Made by a program: the position numbers and the translations under genes. A DNA stretch of 64,000 bases from Aplectana chamaeleonis (lineage: Eukaryota > Nematoda > Chromadorea > Rhabditida > Cosmocercidae). A model generated the notes under the pieces. It was not told the DNA's origin. It searched no databases and saw nothing but the letters and a program-made list of their open reading frames with translations. Of this stretch, positions 11,701 to 23,700 are shown in pieces (within the stretch, counting starts at the first letter, position 1; each line of letters starts with the position of its first letter). Location: NCBI GenBank assembly GCA_029168955.1, contig JAPDOI010000446.1:1-64000 (forward strand), given 5' to 3'.

Positions 11701-14700
11701 CAAGCGCCGTGGAAAGTAAGTAGGACCCGACTGAGTGTGCGCCAAGCGCCGTAGAAAGTGTGTGGGACAAACTGGAAGTAAGCCAAGCGCCGTGGAAAGT
11801 GTGTAGGACCCGACTGGAAGAGCGCCAAGCGCCGTGGAAAGTGTGTAGGACAAACTGGAAGTAAGCCAAGCGCCGTGGAAAGTGTGTAGGACCCGACTGG
11901 GTGTACGCCAAGCGCCGTAGAAAGTGTGTGGGACAAACTGGAAGTAAGCCAAGCGCCGTGGAAAGTAAGTAGGACCCGACTGAGTGTGCGCCAAGCGCCG
12001 TAGAAAGTGTGTGGGACAAACTGGAAGTAAGTCAAGCGCCGTGGAAAGTGTGTAGGACCCGACCGGGTGTGCGCCAAGCGCCGTAGAAAGTGTGTGGGAC
12101 AAACTGGAAGTAAGCCAAGCGCCGTGGAAAGTGTGTAGGACCCGACTGGGTGTGCGCCAAGCGCCGTAGAAAGTGTGTGGGACAAACTGGAAGTAAGCCA
12201 AGCGCCGTGGAAAGTGTTTAGGGCCCGACTAGGTGAGCGCCAAGCGCCGAAATAAATGTGCGGGACCCAACTGTGAGTGCGCCAAGTGCCGTGGAAAGTG
12301 TGTGGGACCAAATTGGCAGTGCGCCAAGCGCCGTGGAAAGTGTGTAGGACCCGATTGGGTGTGCGCCAAGTGCTGGGTAAAGTGTGTGGGATCCAACTGG
12401 GGTGCGCCAAGTGGCAAAAAAAGTGCGGGACCCAACTGTGAGTGCGTCGTAGAAAGTGCATAGGGCTTCAGATCACGTGATCGCGTAGAGTAAGCAAGAG
12501 TCCGGCACCAGTTGCTGATCTTACGGTAAGTTGTACGGGACGCCCCGGAGATAAAGCAGGAGACCAGGACTCATTGCTTGTCAACCGAGAAATTGTGAAG
12601 GACACCCCGGAGAGTGAAGAGGAGTCCGAAACCATTTCTCGTTTCACGATCGCTCATCTTCGGCGCTCCTAATGCTTTTTCAGCAGCCTACGAATCTTTT
12701 CTGACAGAAATAGTAGTAACATTGACATGGATCGTGAAGAGACTTCGTGTTCACTGTTTAAGGTTGGCGAGACCTCGGTGCACCTATGCTATAGCATGTG
12801 GCAACAAGTTTGCGCCAACCTTCAACAGTGAACACAAAGTCTCTTCACAATCCATGCCGACGTTAAGTGCTTATCACTAACTACTTTGAAAACTGCACCT
12901 GATGAAACCACAGTCATACCTCCAGATCGAAAATTAATGACATTTCCGTCCTCCTGCGCGAACTCCCTTTTTCTACTCTTTCTCGAACAGTTTTTCCTTG
13001 ACGCACTGACCCCCCCCCCTTCTCTAAACTCACCAACCGCTATGCGCCATCGTATCCTCAGTTCTGCATCTCACTTCTTTGGTTATTCGTCTCAGACATT
13101 GGGATTGGCGGACAGCCGGCAATTGCTTGGCGAGCAAAAACCATTCCCGGTGTCGGACAGCCATTAGCCGGCAGTCCGCCAAAACCCTGCCAGTGATCCG
13201 CCAGGACGTTGGCCGACCGCTGGCAGTCTCTTGGCTAATACCTAGCAGCCCACTGTTGAGCAATCATTTGCCAGCGGTCCGCCAGTCTCTTGACAGACCG
13301 ATGGGTCGAGGTGGGTCCCTCACCGCAGATCGTTGCGTGGGAGCTCGCCTACGCAACGGTCTGAGATGGGAGACCCACCCCAACTCCCCCCCCTAGCCGT
13401 GGGGACTTGCCCCCCAGCTGCCAAAAATATGCTAGCCTCTGTAGAGTGACTTCAGGTCACCTTCCAGGGCCGGCATCGTAGTGCCGAGAGAACACTCATT
13501 CAAATGAATCGTCTTATATACCGGCTCGGCTTATCAGTTAAATCAGAGATCAAACTATAACATGTTGAAACGTGGGTAGTCGTCAACTTTCTCGAGTGCC
13601 AGTCATGTGACGACTCAGTGCCAAGCGAAGGCCACTGGGCGGTTATGCGCCAGCCAAGTGCCGATTGGTGGATAGCTGCGTTTTTATGCGCTCGGTAATT
13701 TAAAGGTTTGATTGCCCTTGCCGGCTGAATGCAAGTTATCACGCAGCTTTCAGGCAGCTGGCACGGTTTCGCCAGCGGTCAGCCGCTAGCTCTAATTGAG
13801 ATGCCAAGGATGAGCCAGCTGTCGGCCTCGTAATTACCAATTGCCAGCTGAATGCCAGTTATCACCCAGCTGTTTGGCAACTGGCGCATATTCGCCAGCG
13901 GTCCGCTGCTCCCAATGTCTGAGTTGTGAAAACGGATAATATGTGACAATCGCTATCTTTGACACGAAGCGACCATAACAAACCAACTCACAAAGGAATT
14001 ATGAACCTTCGTGCTTTTCTTACACATGTATGAATGGCAGAGATAGTTCAACAACTAAATACTTAGATCAATGAATCTCGTTACCTCAGCGAGAGGACCA
14101 ATAGGGTCGAAAAAGAGGTCTGTCTTTGAGCGCTTCCATGGGATATTACTGCGCAATATCAATAAAAAGTGAACAATTCTGCTTAAAAGGGGTCCCCCCA
14201 AGCAAAAGTGGTTTGGTTAGCGTTACAAACGTTTGAACAAAAGGGAACAATTGGGTAGTGGAATGAGGAGAGTCTACAAAAAATGAACAATATCCTCTGA
14301 AAGCCATTTTCTTTGTCGACACTTATAAACAGAGGAAACGAACCGTTTTGCTATTTTATAAGGCAGCACTTTTGGCTCCATGAAGGACTCTGATTATGCG
14401 AGTGCTGATAAATTATATATGCATGTGCACCTAATAGTTCTCATCAAAAGAGAGGAGTATGCCGAATGGTTTTTGGAAATCATTGAACTCTTCCTCGTAA
14501 AATAGCAAAACGGTTCGTTTCCGCTGTTTATAGAAGTCGACAAAAAAAATGGCTTTCAGAGGATATTGTTCATTTTTGTAGACTCTCCTCATTCCACTAC
14601 CCAATTGTTCCTTTTTGTTCATTCATTCATTTATTTGTCAATCATGAATGAGGAACAGAAACATGAAAGTAATTAATATACATCCAGATTGACTAAAAAG

Positions 14701-17700
14701 AAAAGAAGCTTGAAGCAAACTAAGCTTCTTGCACGCGAAAACAGTGCCTCTATTTGAAAGATCTGACGTTTTGATTATAAGCTCTTCGAAAATCAGTGGC
14801 CATTCACTTATAGAGAAAAATTGTGTCCAGTAAGATCCGTAGCAGCCAACAGTTTGTGGGGTTCTAAAAGGGATGGTTGAGAAACTAAATAGAAACAAAT
14901 AGAGCTATCGAGAATTATTTTTCTGTTGCTCTTCAAGCAGCATGAATGAGAGCTTTCGTTGACACCTTCGTTAACATCACTTCCGCCCAAGCAGAGGGTT
15001 TGACCAGATTTTGACCATTGAGCAGCTGTCTGTAGGATAACCCTACCGAGATCCAGCGCAACTGGTAGGAAACCATTCACGAGCGGATGCGGGGGCACCT
15101 CTTTGATCTAAATACGAACTCATGGCACTGACTCGGGGGTGCCTACAGTATAAGCTATCACAGTGGTCAAAGATGGTCATGGCGGATTGACGTGACACGA
15201 GAACATGAACGATAACCTCATTCATCGCACAGAAGCACCGCACTGCTGAAAAGGACTCTGATGTAGACTTGCTTCGAAATTCAATCATTGAAATTTTGCT
15301 GAGGCATCTTTTGGATAAGGATAGAAATGGATGTAATGGTTTTGGAATGCCCGCATAGCAATGGCTGCTGGAAGGATAATGGACTGCGGAGGAAAAGATT
15401 AGGTATTCAAACCATGGCTCACGAATATCCTACTTGAACAACAGCAGACCTTGAACTCATTAGAAACACTTTTTTCTGAGTTTGGCGGGCACCATAGAAT
15501 CATACTTCGGTAAATACGAAGCGCATATATCAACGCAAGCCATACAGGGCAAGATCAAGAGGAGAAAAATCAAGAAATTCCACGAAGTATCGTCACAACG
15601 TGAGCATGCCATGCGTATCACATTTTTTCTTCGAGCGCTGTTCGGTTATATTGATAGTGATAGATAAACCATAATAGTTCCATTATAATAGTGACAGATA
15701 AGCCATGATAACAAATTTAGCACTGCTGCTAACAAACGATCACACCACTTACTGTAAAAAAAATAATTGGGCACTAGATAACGAGTTTAGAACAAGCCTT
15801 TCGTTCTGAGAGCAACTTCAAGCCCTCGGTTGAACATTGCCAATGACGTCGAATGCACCACTGATGGCGGCAAATCGTTCCATGTTTTAACAACGCGAAT
15901 CAGAAACGAGTGCTTGTAACTCTGACTCCGGAATCTTTCTGCAATAAGGCGAAGATGATGACCTCTCGTTCTGTCACTAAATGAGGATTGGGTGAAAAAA
16001 GAGCTAGTATTCATCTCAATTCTGCCTGTGATCATTTTGAAAACTAGATTTTGGTCACAGATTACCCGTCTTAGCCGCAATGAGTTGCTACCAAGGTGGA
16101 GCAATCTTTCTCTGTAGCCAACCCTAAATAAACCATTTCTGTTGAATATCCTCTTTGTGAATCTTCTTTGGACACTTTCGATCTGGTTTATCAGGCATTG
16201 TTTAGATGGAGACCATAGTGGAGAACAATATTCCACTAAAGGTCTAACATACATAGCAAATAGGTTGAAAAGGGTTGTCATATTGCGTGTCTGAAAGGCA
16301 CGTAGTATGAAGTTAGATCTGGTGTGTGCTATGGTAGTAATTTCCTTGATATAGTCATCGAAAGTAAGCCTGTTAGAGTAGGTGACGCCAAGATCGCGAG
16401 CTGTAGTAGATTCACAAAGTAGGAAATCACCAAGAGAAAGGTTACACTCGTTAGGATGGCTACGACCAATGTGCATTACAGTGGTTTTTTCTTCAGATAT
16501 ATCAAGGAGCCACCTTGAAGACCAATCAAGTACAGCATCAAGTGCTTCTTGAAGCAACTCGGGGTTGTTGAAGGAAAAAATTTTCGAGTCGTCGGCATAG
16601 ATAGAACAGTTTACCGCCTCAGGCAAGCATTGCGGCAAATCATTTATATACATTAGGAACATAAGAGGGCCAAGGCATGTACCTTGTGGTACGCCGCTGT
16701 GGGTGTAGTATGTATTCGAAAAGGCACCATTGACCATAACTTTCTGGCATCGTTTATTCAGAAAGGAATCTAAAACTTCAAAGGCATCCGTTAATTCCAA
16801 AAGCCCGAAGTTTTTGTGACAGAAGTTTGAGTGGAATTGAATCAAAGGCCTTTTTATAGTCAATGTAACACGCCGTAACATACCCACCACTGTCTATTAC
16901 TCTCTGCCAAATAGGTATGGTAGACATAAGAGCTGTTAGTGTGGATCTCTTGGCAAGAAAACCGTGTTGAACATCTGCCATTAGGTGGTTATTGAGAAGG
17001 TAACTGGAAATTTGCTTGCACGCAATCCTCTCAAGAACTTTACTTGTAGAAGAGGTCAGGCATACCGGTCTATAATTTCTCACATCTGCTCTATCTCCTT
17101 TTTTGAATATTGGTTTTACAAAACCTATCCGCCACAAGGAAGGGATATCTCCGTTTAGAAGAAATCTGTTGAACAGTAGAGTGAGAGCGGATGTTATACC
17201 CAATGCTGATTTTTTGAGAAATATATAGGGTATGCCATCGGGAAGTGGAATTGCGGGATGGTAGACTATTCAAGGTTCTGTACACAACTTCAGAAGAAAT
17301 ATCCAAGTAATCAAGTCTCGCTTGTAATTGGTGGACAGCTAGCGTCACTCAAAGAATGTTTTCTGTACACCGATTTGAAAAAGTAGCGAATGCTTCAGCT
17401 TTCTCTACCTCTGACTCATATGAATCCCATTAGCATCGAGAATAGATCCGATACCTCCATTCGATTTGATTCTGCTGCTAATGAATTTGTAGAATATTCT
17501 GGGATTATTAACGGATGCAATTCTATCCTCGTGTCTTAGATTGTGTCGTGCTAACTCACGTTTGAGCTTTCGAGAATAACGTAGGTATTTTTGTATACCG
17601 ATAATGGAGCGGGCACGATACAGTCTCTCGACTTTTGAGCCTAGTATACGAATATGGCGAGGATAGCCTGATCGTTTTATCTCGTTTCTTGATACAATGG

Positions 17701-20700
17701 GGACATATTTATGAATAAACTCATGGCATTTTTAGTGAAAATGTTATAACACTTGTCTGAGGAAAGACAATTGGAAAAAGGATGCGCCAGTTGAGTTGTT
17801 GAAGTTCTGAACAAATAGACGTGTAATCTCCTTTATCGTAGTCAAAAAATTGAGTGTTTCGCATTTGATTCTCTTTGTACAAAGTCATTTTGAATGAAAT
17901 GGTCCTGTGGTCAGAGGTCGAGAATGGTGGATGGAGTTCAATGTCGTTAGTGATGCTGCGATCATTTGTTATAATTAGATCCAGTATATTGGATCCATGT
18001 GTTGGGGTGGAGACGAGTTGTTCAAGAGAGTGTTCCATGCAAAACTGAGAAAAATCGCGTGCCGAGCCAAAAACGTTGCAAAAATTTTCCATTTCCTCCC
18101 AGTTGATGGTTGGGAAATTCATGTCACCAAGAATGATGAGGTTACAATTATCATTCACAATTTCAGAGAGCGATGCTATAGCTTCTCGAAAAGAAGCTTG
18201 ATCACATGCAGGACTACGATAGAGTAAAACAATGATGGTCACTTTCGGCCTAGTGTGTAAACTCAGAGTAAGACATTGACAAAATGCAGAAAAGTTTTTT
18301 GAGGATATTACATGGTGAGAAAGTGCCTTCTGAATCAAGGCTAGGACGCCTCCACCAGCTGCATCGCTTTCCCTATCGCATCTGTATAACTCGTAACTGG
18401 AGTTTTGGGAGAGGGTGGAATCATGAATAATGTCTGGTTTACACCAAGTCTCGGTCACCAGAACCATAAGCGGGTTAGCGGAAAGGAGGTACTGAAGGTC
18501 AGGAATTTTGTTGCATATCGATCTAGCATTGAAGAGATAGATAATTCCTGTAGACGAAATCAGATTTCTATGATTATCTATTGTTGAAAATGGAAAGCTA
18601 CTAAAAGAGGAAGGCGAGAGAGATTGGAACCGTTTGAAGTTCTGGTAACCTAGGCCTGGGTAATTGACAGATTCGTGAAATCCACTGTTGAGTGTTGTTC
18701 GTTACTCCGACCAACACTTTGACCACTTTGGAGCATTCGCGTCGGTTGAGCGGTAGGTGCAGGCACATTCATGGAATCCGCTGCTGAGTTTTGTTCATTA
18801 CTGCTATCATCATTTTGACCACTTTGAAACGCTCGCGTCGGTTGAGCGGTAGGTGCAGGCTGCTGGCGTCTAGGAAGCTCGCGAGGGTTTTTGAGGGTTA
18901 CAATGTCAAAGTCTCTCACCACATAAACGAGCCTGCCTTCTTTCGCGTTCCGCTCTCCGGCTTCTTTTCGCAGGGCCCTATCTAAATTCAATTCTTCTGC
19001 CGTATAGTCTCTGCGCGCGAATGAATGTACGAAATCGCGGGTTAGACTTGGCGGCTGCTCCGCATATGAGATAAGAGGGCATCCCTCAAGTGTTGGTTAG
19101 GGAGCGAGATTTTAATAATGCGCCCTCTAGACCCGGGCTGACGGGGTTTATCCGCTGGAAAACGACGCGAAACAATACGACCCTGATCCAACTCGCGTAT
19201 CAGTTCGTTATCACCAGATGTTTGGACAACTTCTTTAAGGATTTCATGATCGAAGCGGCGGGTTGAGTCTACGCGTCACCCTTTTCGTCAATTCCGACCC
19301 AAGTAATCGTCCTCAGCTTTTCGTCGATTTTTAGACTGTCCGCCCTCACCTGTACCATTGTAGAGTACATTAAGTTTTTCTGAGCTGAGGGCGAGCACTG
19401 GGTGGAACTGATCTTGGTCTCCAAATCAGATAGCCGCGAGAGGATACTGTTCTGGGTATTCTGGACGACCTGCAATTGCGTTAGAACTCGTTCCATAGCA
19501 CCTGAGAGGGTGCGTTCCATACTACCTGAGTAAATGTCGAACCTTTCGATCAACTTACTAGCCCATATTGGCATCGAGACATCTGGAACGACCTCCTTTG
19601 CTGACTTCTTGATAGCAGATTGTTTTGCCATTGTATATTCGAGAGCCACAATTGAGCCACCACACACCACGGCCGCAAGTATGAGAATGTTCAAACGTTT
19701 GTAACGCTAACTAAACCACTTTTGCTTGGGGGACCCCTTTTTAGCAGAATATAGGCTGTTTTCGTTGTGTAGGTGGTCGCTAGTGAAGTACCAAATGATA
19801 TCTAGCAAATATTACAACCAATAGCAGATGAGTAAGCGAATCTGGGTAGATAATAAATAGTGCAAAATCGATTGATCATATTTGGGGTTTGCCGTTGCCC
19901 TTTGCCAAAATTTAGATTTTCGTTTGCGCACAACCCTGATGTCCAGAGACCTTTGTTAATTGGCCGACGGAGCGAGCGACCCTACCTCGTACTCCTACCT
20001 CAAATGTACCGAATTTCGATCCAATAACGTAAGTTCGGGGACCTGATAGAGGAAAACTCCAAAACTGTGGTTACTAATGGAAGGGAAGCGTAGCTTCGCC
20101 GAGGTACTCAGCAACGACCTATTAACCCAGCGTTTCAGATGTAACCTCGCCTCACGGCGCTGTGGTCACACATCTATTCTAATGTTTCACGTTATCAAGA
20201 TCGACAATAGCTAGACCAACTTTCGCCCTGACAGAAGTCATCACGACCATAACATGCCTTTCTGTAACTGCCCAATAGGACCTAGGCCGCTCACTACGAT
20301 GAACTTCCTGACGAATCCAACGGAGGTCGCCCAGTTTCTAAACCTTCGACAACATCTCCTCGGCAGCTTAAAGGCAGTGTTCACGGTAGAAATCGTTTTT
20401 CTGTTTTCCCGCCTATCTTGAAAAACAGCCCCATGCTGATTCCAATGATGTCTCTGAAATCGTACAAGACCTTCTGGGAACGGAGTTATGGTCCCTAAAA
20501 AATTGAGCTAAGGAAACATGGTGGACGAGTTGTCCGAGGCTTGTAACTTCCGTCTTTTGCAGCCGATGTATGCCAGCTGACCTGAGTAAAGAGAGAAGTT
20601 GAGAATGAAGGGAAGAACGGGCCATGATTGGAAATCATCGCTCATCTCACGATCTCGAGCATTCATTTGTTCACGTCGGTGGGCGTGTGTTGCGCTTTTG

Positions 20701-23700
20701 GGGTTTGCCTTGCGCTCGAAGTGGCAACTTCTGGCTCTTTTGGAGCGTTTCCTGGCTCTCGGTTTCATGCCTTCTTTCGACGTCAACGTTACAGTGTGCC
20801 CCTCCACTACCCATTCCTAGTGAAAACTGAAACAGATTTTTTATCGTGAACACTGCCTTTAAAAAAAGAACAAGTCATGCCAATGTGAACGAAAAACGGC
20901 CACTATGGGCAAAGCCCTTAGAGTAGATGTTCTACATCTGGTAAATCTGTCGAAAGGGATTGAAATGAGGTTAAATGCTGCAAAACGAAACAGATGTATG
21001 TATAACGAATAATACCCAATGCAATGAAGCATTCATGTTTTAACGACGTCCAAACGGGAAAATAATCACTACCTACAGTCGGCAAGGATCGCGCTCTTAC
21101 ATTTGGCTTACTTCTGATGGCGTAGTTGGCGTTGGCACAAACTTGGCGCATATATTTCATAACATACCTGCACCGAGTCTGCGCCAACGCCAACTACGCC
21201 GTCGAGAGGAAACGAAACGTGGCAGCTGTATACGTGACAACTGCATGCCATCGTCGCCACACATCACCAGATATCGAAACTTCTTGTGATCGGAAAAAGC
21301 CTAGAGGCTTTATGATTGATCGAAAACAATCGCTCCCTGCGAACGCAGGGAATGTTATAGATTTTGAAGTCCGGATCAGGGCTGGGCACACGTCCCGGCA
21401 TACCGATTTTGAATATGCACCCCCTTAGCTCGGTAAGTTTTAGGCACCCCTCGATGGGAAATCGAAATCGGCCGTTTTCCGAAAAGTTGAGCAAAACAGC
21501 CATGATTTTGACTCCCTGATTTTGATAAACAAGAATTAAAAAAAAAGCACTGAATATAGAAAATTCCGAAAATGTCAACAAAAAAGGTAGTGCGATTTTT
21601 AAACTTCAAAACAATCCCACCAGGAAAATTTGTTAGACGGTAAGTTATGACAAAAGATAAAACAATTTTCATTACGAAACAGTTGAGCAATTACAAACAA
21701 CAGAACTACTACTACTATTGCGATAATTAATTTTTCCTGTCGAATGTTTTCATAAACCTATGAAGGATTAGTTAATGTGTTTGGTTGTTCTGATGTGGAA
21801 ATCAGAACTATTTTGTGTTGTGGAACAATGCTAGAATTCATATGATGCTTAGGGAGTGGAAAACAAGAGTTTTCCCCTCCTAGAATGCCGCAGTCCCTTA
21901 GAGACTCGGCTTGCCGTGCGATACGGGGCTTGTACGCAGCTAAACAGCGCACACGGGAGTGGACGCGCACACAATATTAATAAAAATGTATTTCATTACA
22001 GAACGGAGAGGAGAAAAGGATTGAAACTGAGGTAAATGGAAGATGGTAAAGGTAGTCTATTCTGGATGTACCCATTTCAGAAATTTAATGTAAATAAACA
22101 AAGTTGGAGCGGGTGTAAATATTTAGCCGTGACAAGGTTCATTAAAACGAGTCTAGATGATAAAATGTAGCATTAAACAAGAGAGATATTGTGAGAAAGA
22201 TGAGAATCTGGCAAATATTTTAGTTTCCATAGGATCGATTTTCAATGTGATTTTAGGACCTTAAATCTCGTCCCGGTTTTACCCCGAAAACCGGTACAAA
22301 ACCGGGACGAGTTTTAAGGCCCTTAAGTCACATTGAATATTAAACCAGTTGCTACTAAAATGTTCGCCCGATTCTCCTCTTTCTCCCAATGCTCTTAGTT
22401 CTCATGTTTATTGATGTTTTTAATCAACTAGGTTCTAACAGGGTAGTGTTTATTCCTTCATCAAAGCAAACTTCGACAGCAACTATGAATTATTGCGAAC
22501 ACAACCTGCATCTCTATCAATAATTTGAATTCTTTAAGTGTTCAAAAGCGGAGAAGAAGATATGGCAAATCAGAAGAATAGTATGTATTATTTTTTTCCT
22601 GGAATTCGACAGAACAGGCACTTCATTCTTTTTTTTGGTGTTCGGTTTAGGCACCCCCCCCCCTTTGCCCTCCCTTCAACGCTCAATATGCTCCCCTAAG
22701 GTCAACCGCGTCGCGTGCCCACCCCTGGTCCGGATGGCTGTCGCGACTCGCCCAGATGGAAGAAGACCCGTCGTTTTTCTTCTCTGGGTGCTGGCTGATT
22801 GTGCTAGTGGTATCTATATATAACGGATATCTTGTTCGTGTACGACTATTGCACGGATCTACTATATCTACGTTATCTCGGCTCGTGGTTGCTACTATCG
22901 ATCTGCTCATACCCTTGCGGCGAGGGACAACATTCAAATCGTTTATATAAGCCGCCGTTCGAGGTCTATCTTTCCTCACATCGTACCTTACACCTGTTCT
23001 TTCGGTGCTGTACTGTTCTTCTTAAAGGCACAGTCCAGCCTCAGAATCGAATTTTCGTTTCTCTGCTTATCTTGAAGAAAATTTTACGCTGATCACAAAA
23101 GTGTCTCCAGAATCGCTCAGAACTCACTACGAATGGAGTTATGGCCCCTCAAAGATTCTGTATTTGGACGGCGAGAAGTTCGCGGACGAGTTGTCTCGAG
23201 CCTGTTTTTTCTCGATATTCGCAACTATCGTTCTGAAGCAGGTGGCAAAATAAAGCCAGACCGAAAACAAATGGAAGAACATAGATTTGGAGCAGAATCG
23301 ATCGCGCTTCTCTTCAGTATTGAGACCGGAAACTTGTCGGTGGGCGTTACCGATTTTTTCTTCCATGGGGGCGGGGTCGACTTTTTCCTTCCTTTTTCTC
23401 GCTTATTTGAGCGAATTGAGATTTTGCGCTTGGCAGGGTTGCTATACATGGCGATCGGAGTATAATATCAAAAACTACCCCTGAGCTTGGACTGTGCCTT
23501 TAAGTGCTATTATCTACAATGGTGGAAACTCGTGCTACGTCGAAAGCCGCTGCCGCTGCTATGACTACTGGAGCAGCCTCTAATGGAGTAGCCTCTGGTG
23601 GACAAGCTTCTGTTGATGTTGTGGTGGATATGGTCCGTGGGGATGAGTCGCTGCCCAGTCACTTGAGAGATATGTTACTTCATTTGTATGACTCAAAGCT

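Larger units (their letters stand above)
14176..19751. repeat. Pair of about 60-bp inverted repeats, 5.5 kb apart, flanking LINE 3
   Basis: Left arm 14176-14237 and right arm 19691-19751 both read ATTCTGCTWAAAAGGGGTCC CCCAAGC... with AGCGTTACAAACGTTTGAAC at the inner end. They may be TIRs of a DNA element that captured a LINE, or an unrelated pair. No TSD was found. Confidence 0.5.

Noticed and set aside
10005..12461. Long minus-strand frames (up to 516 codons) through minisatellite 1
   Set aside because: The repeat unit has few stops in any frame; frames overlap each other and end where the array ends. No start context, splice sites or domain.
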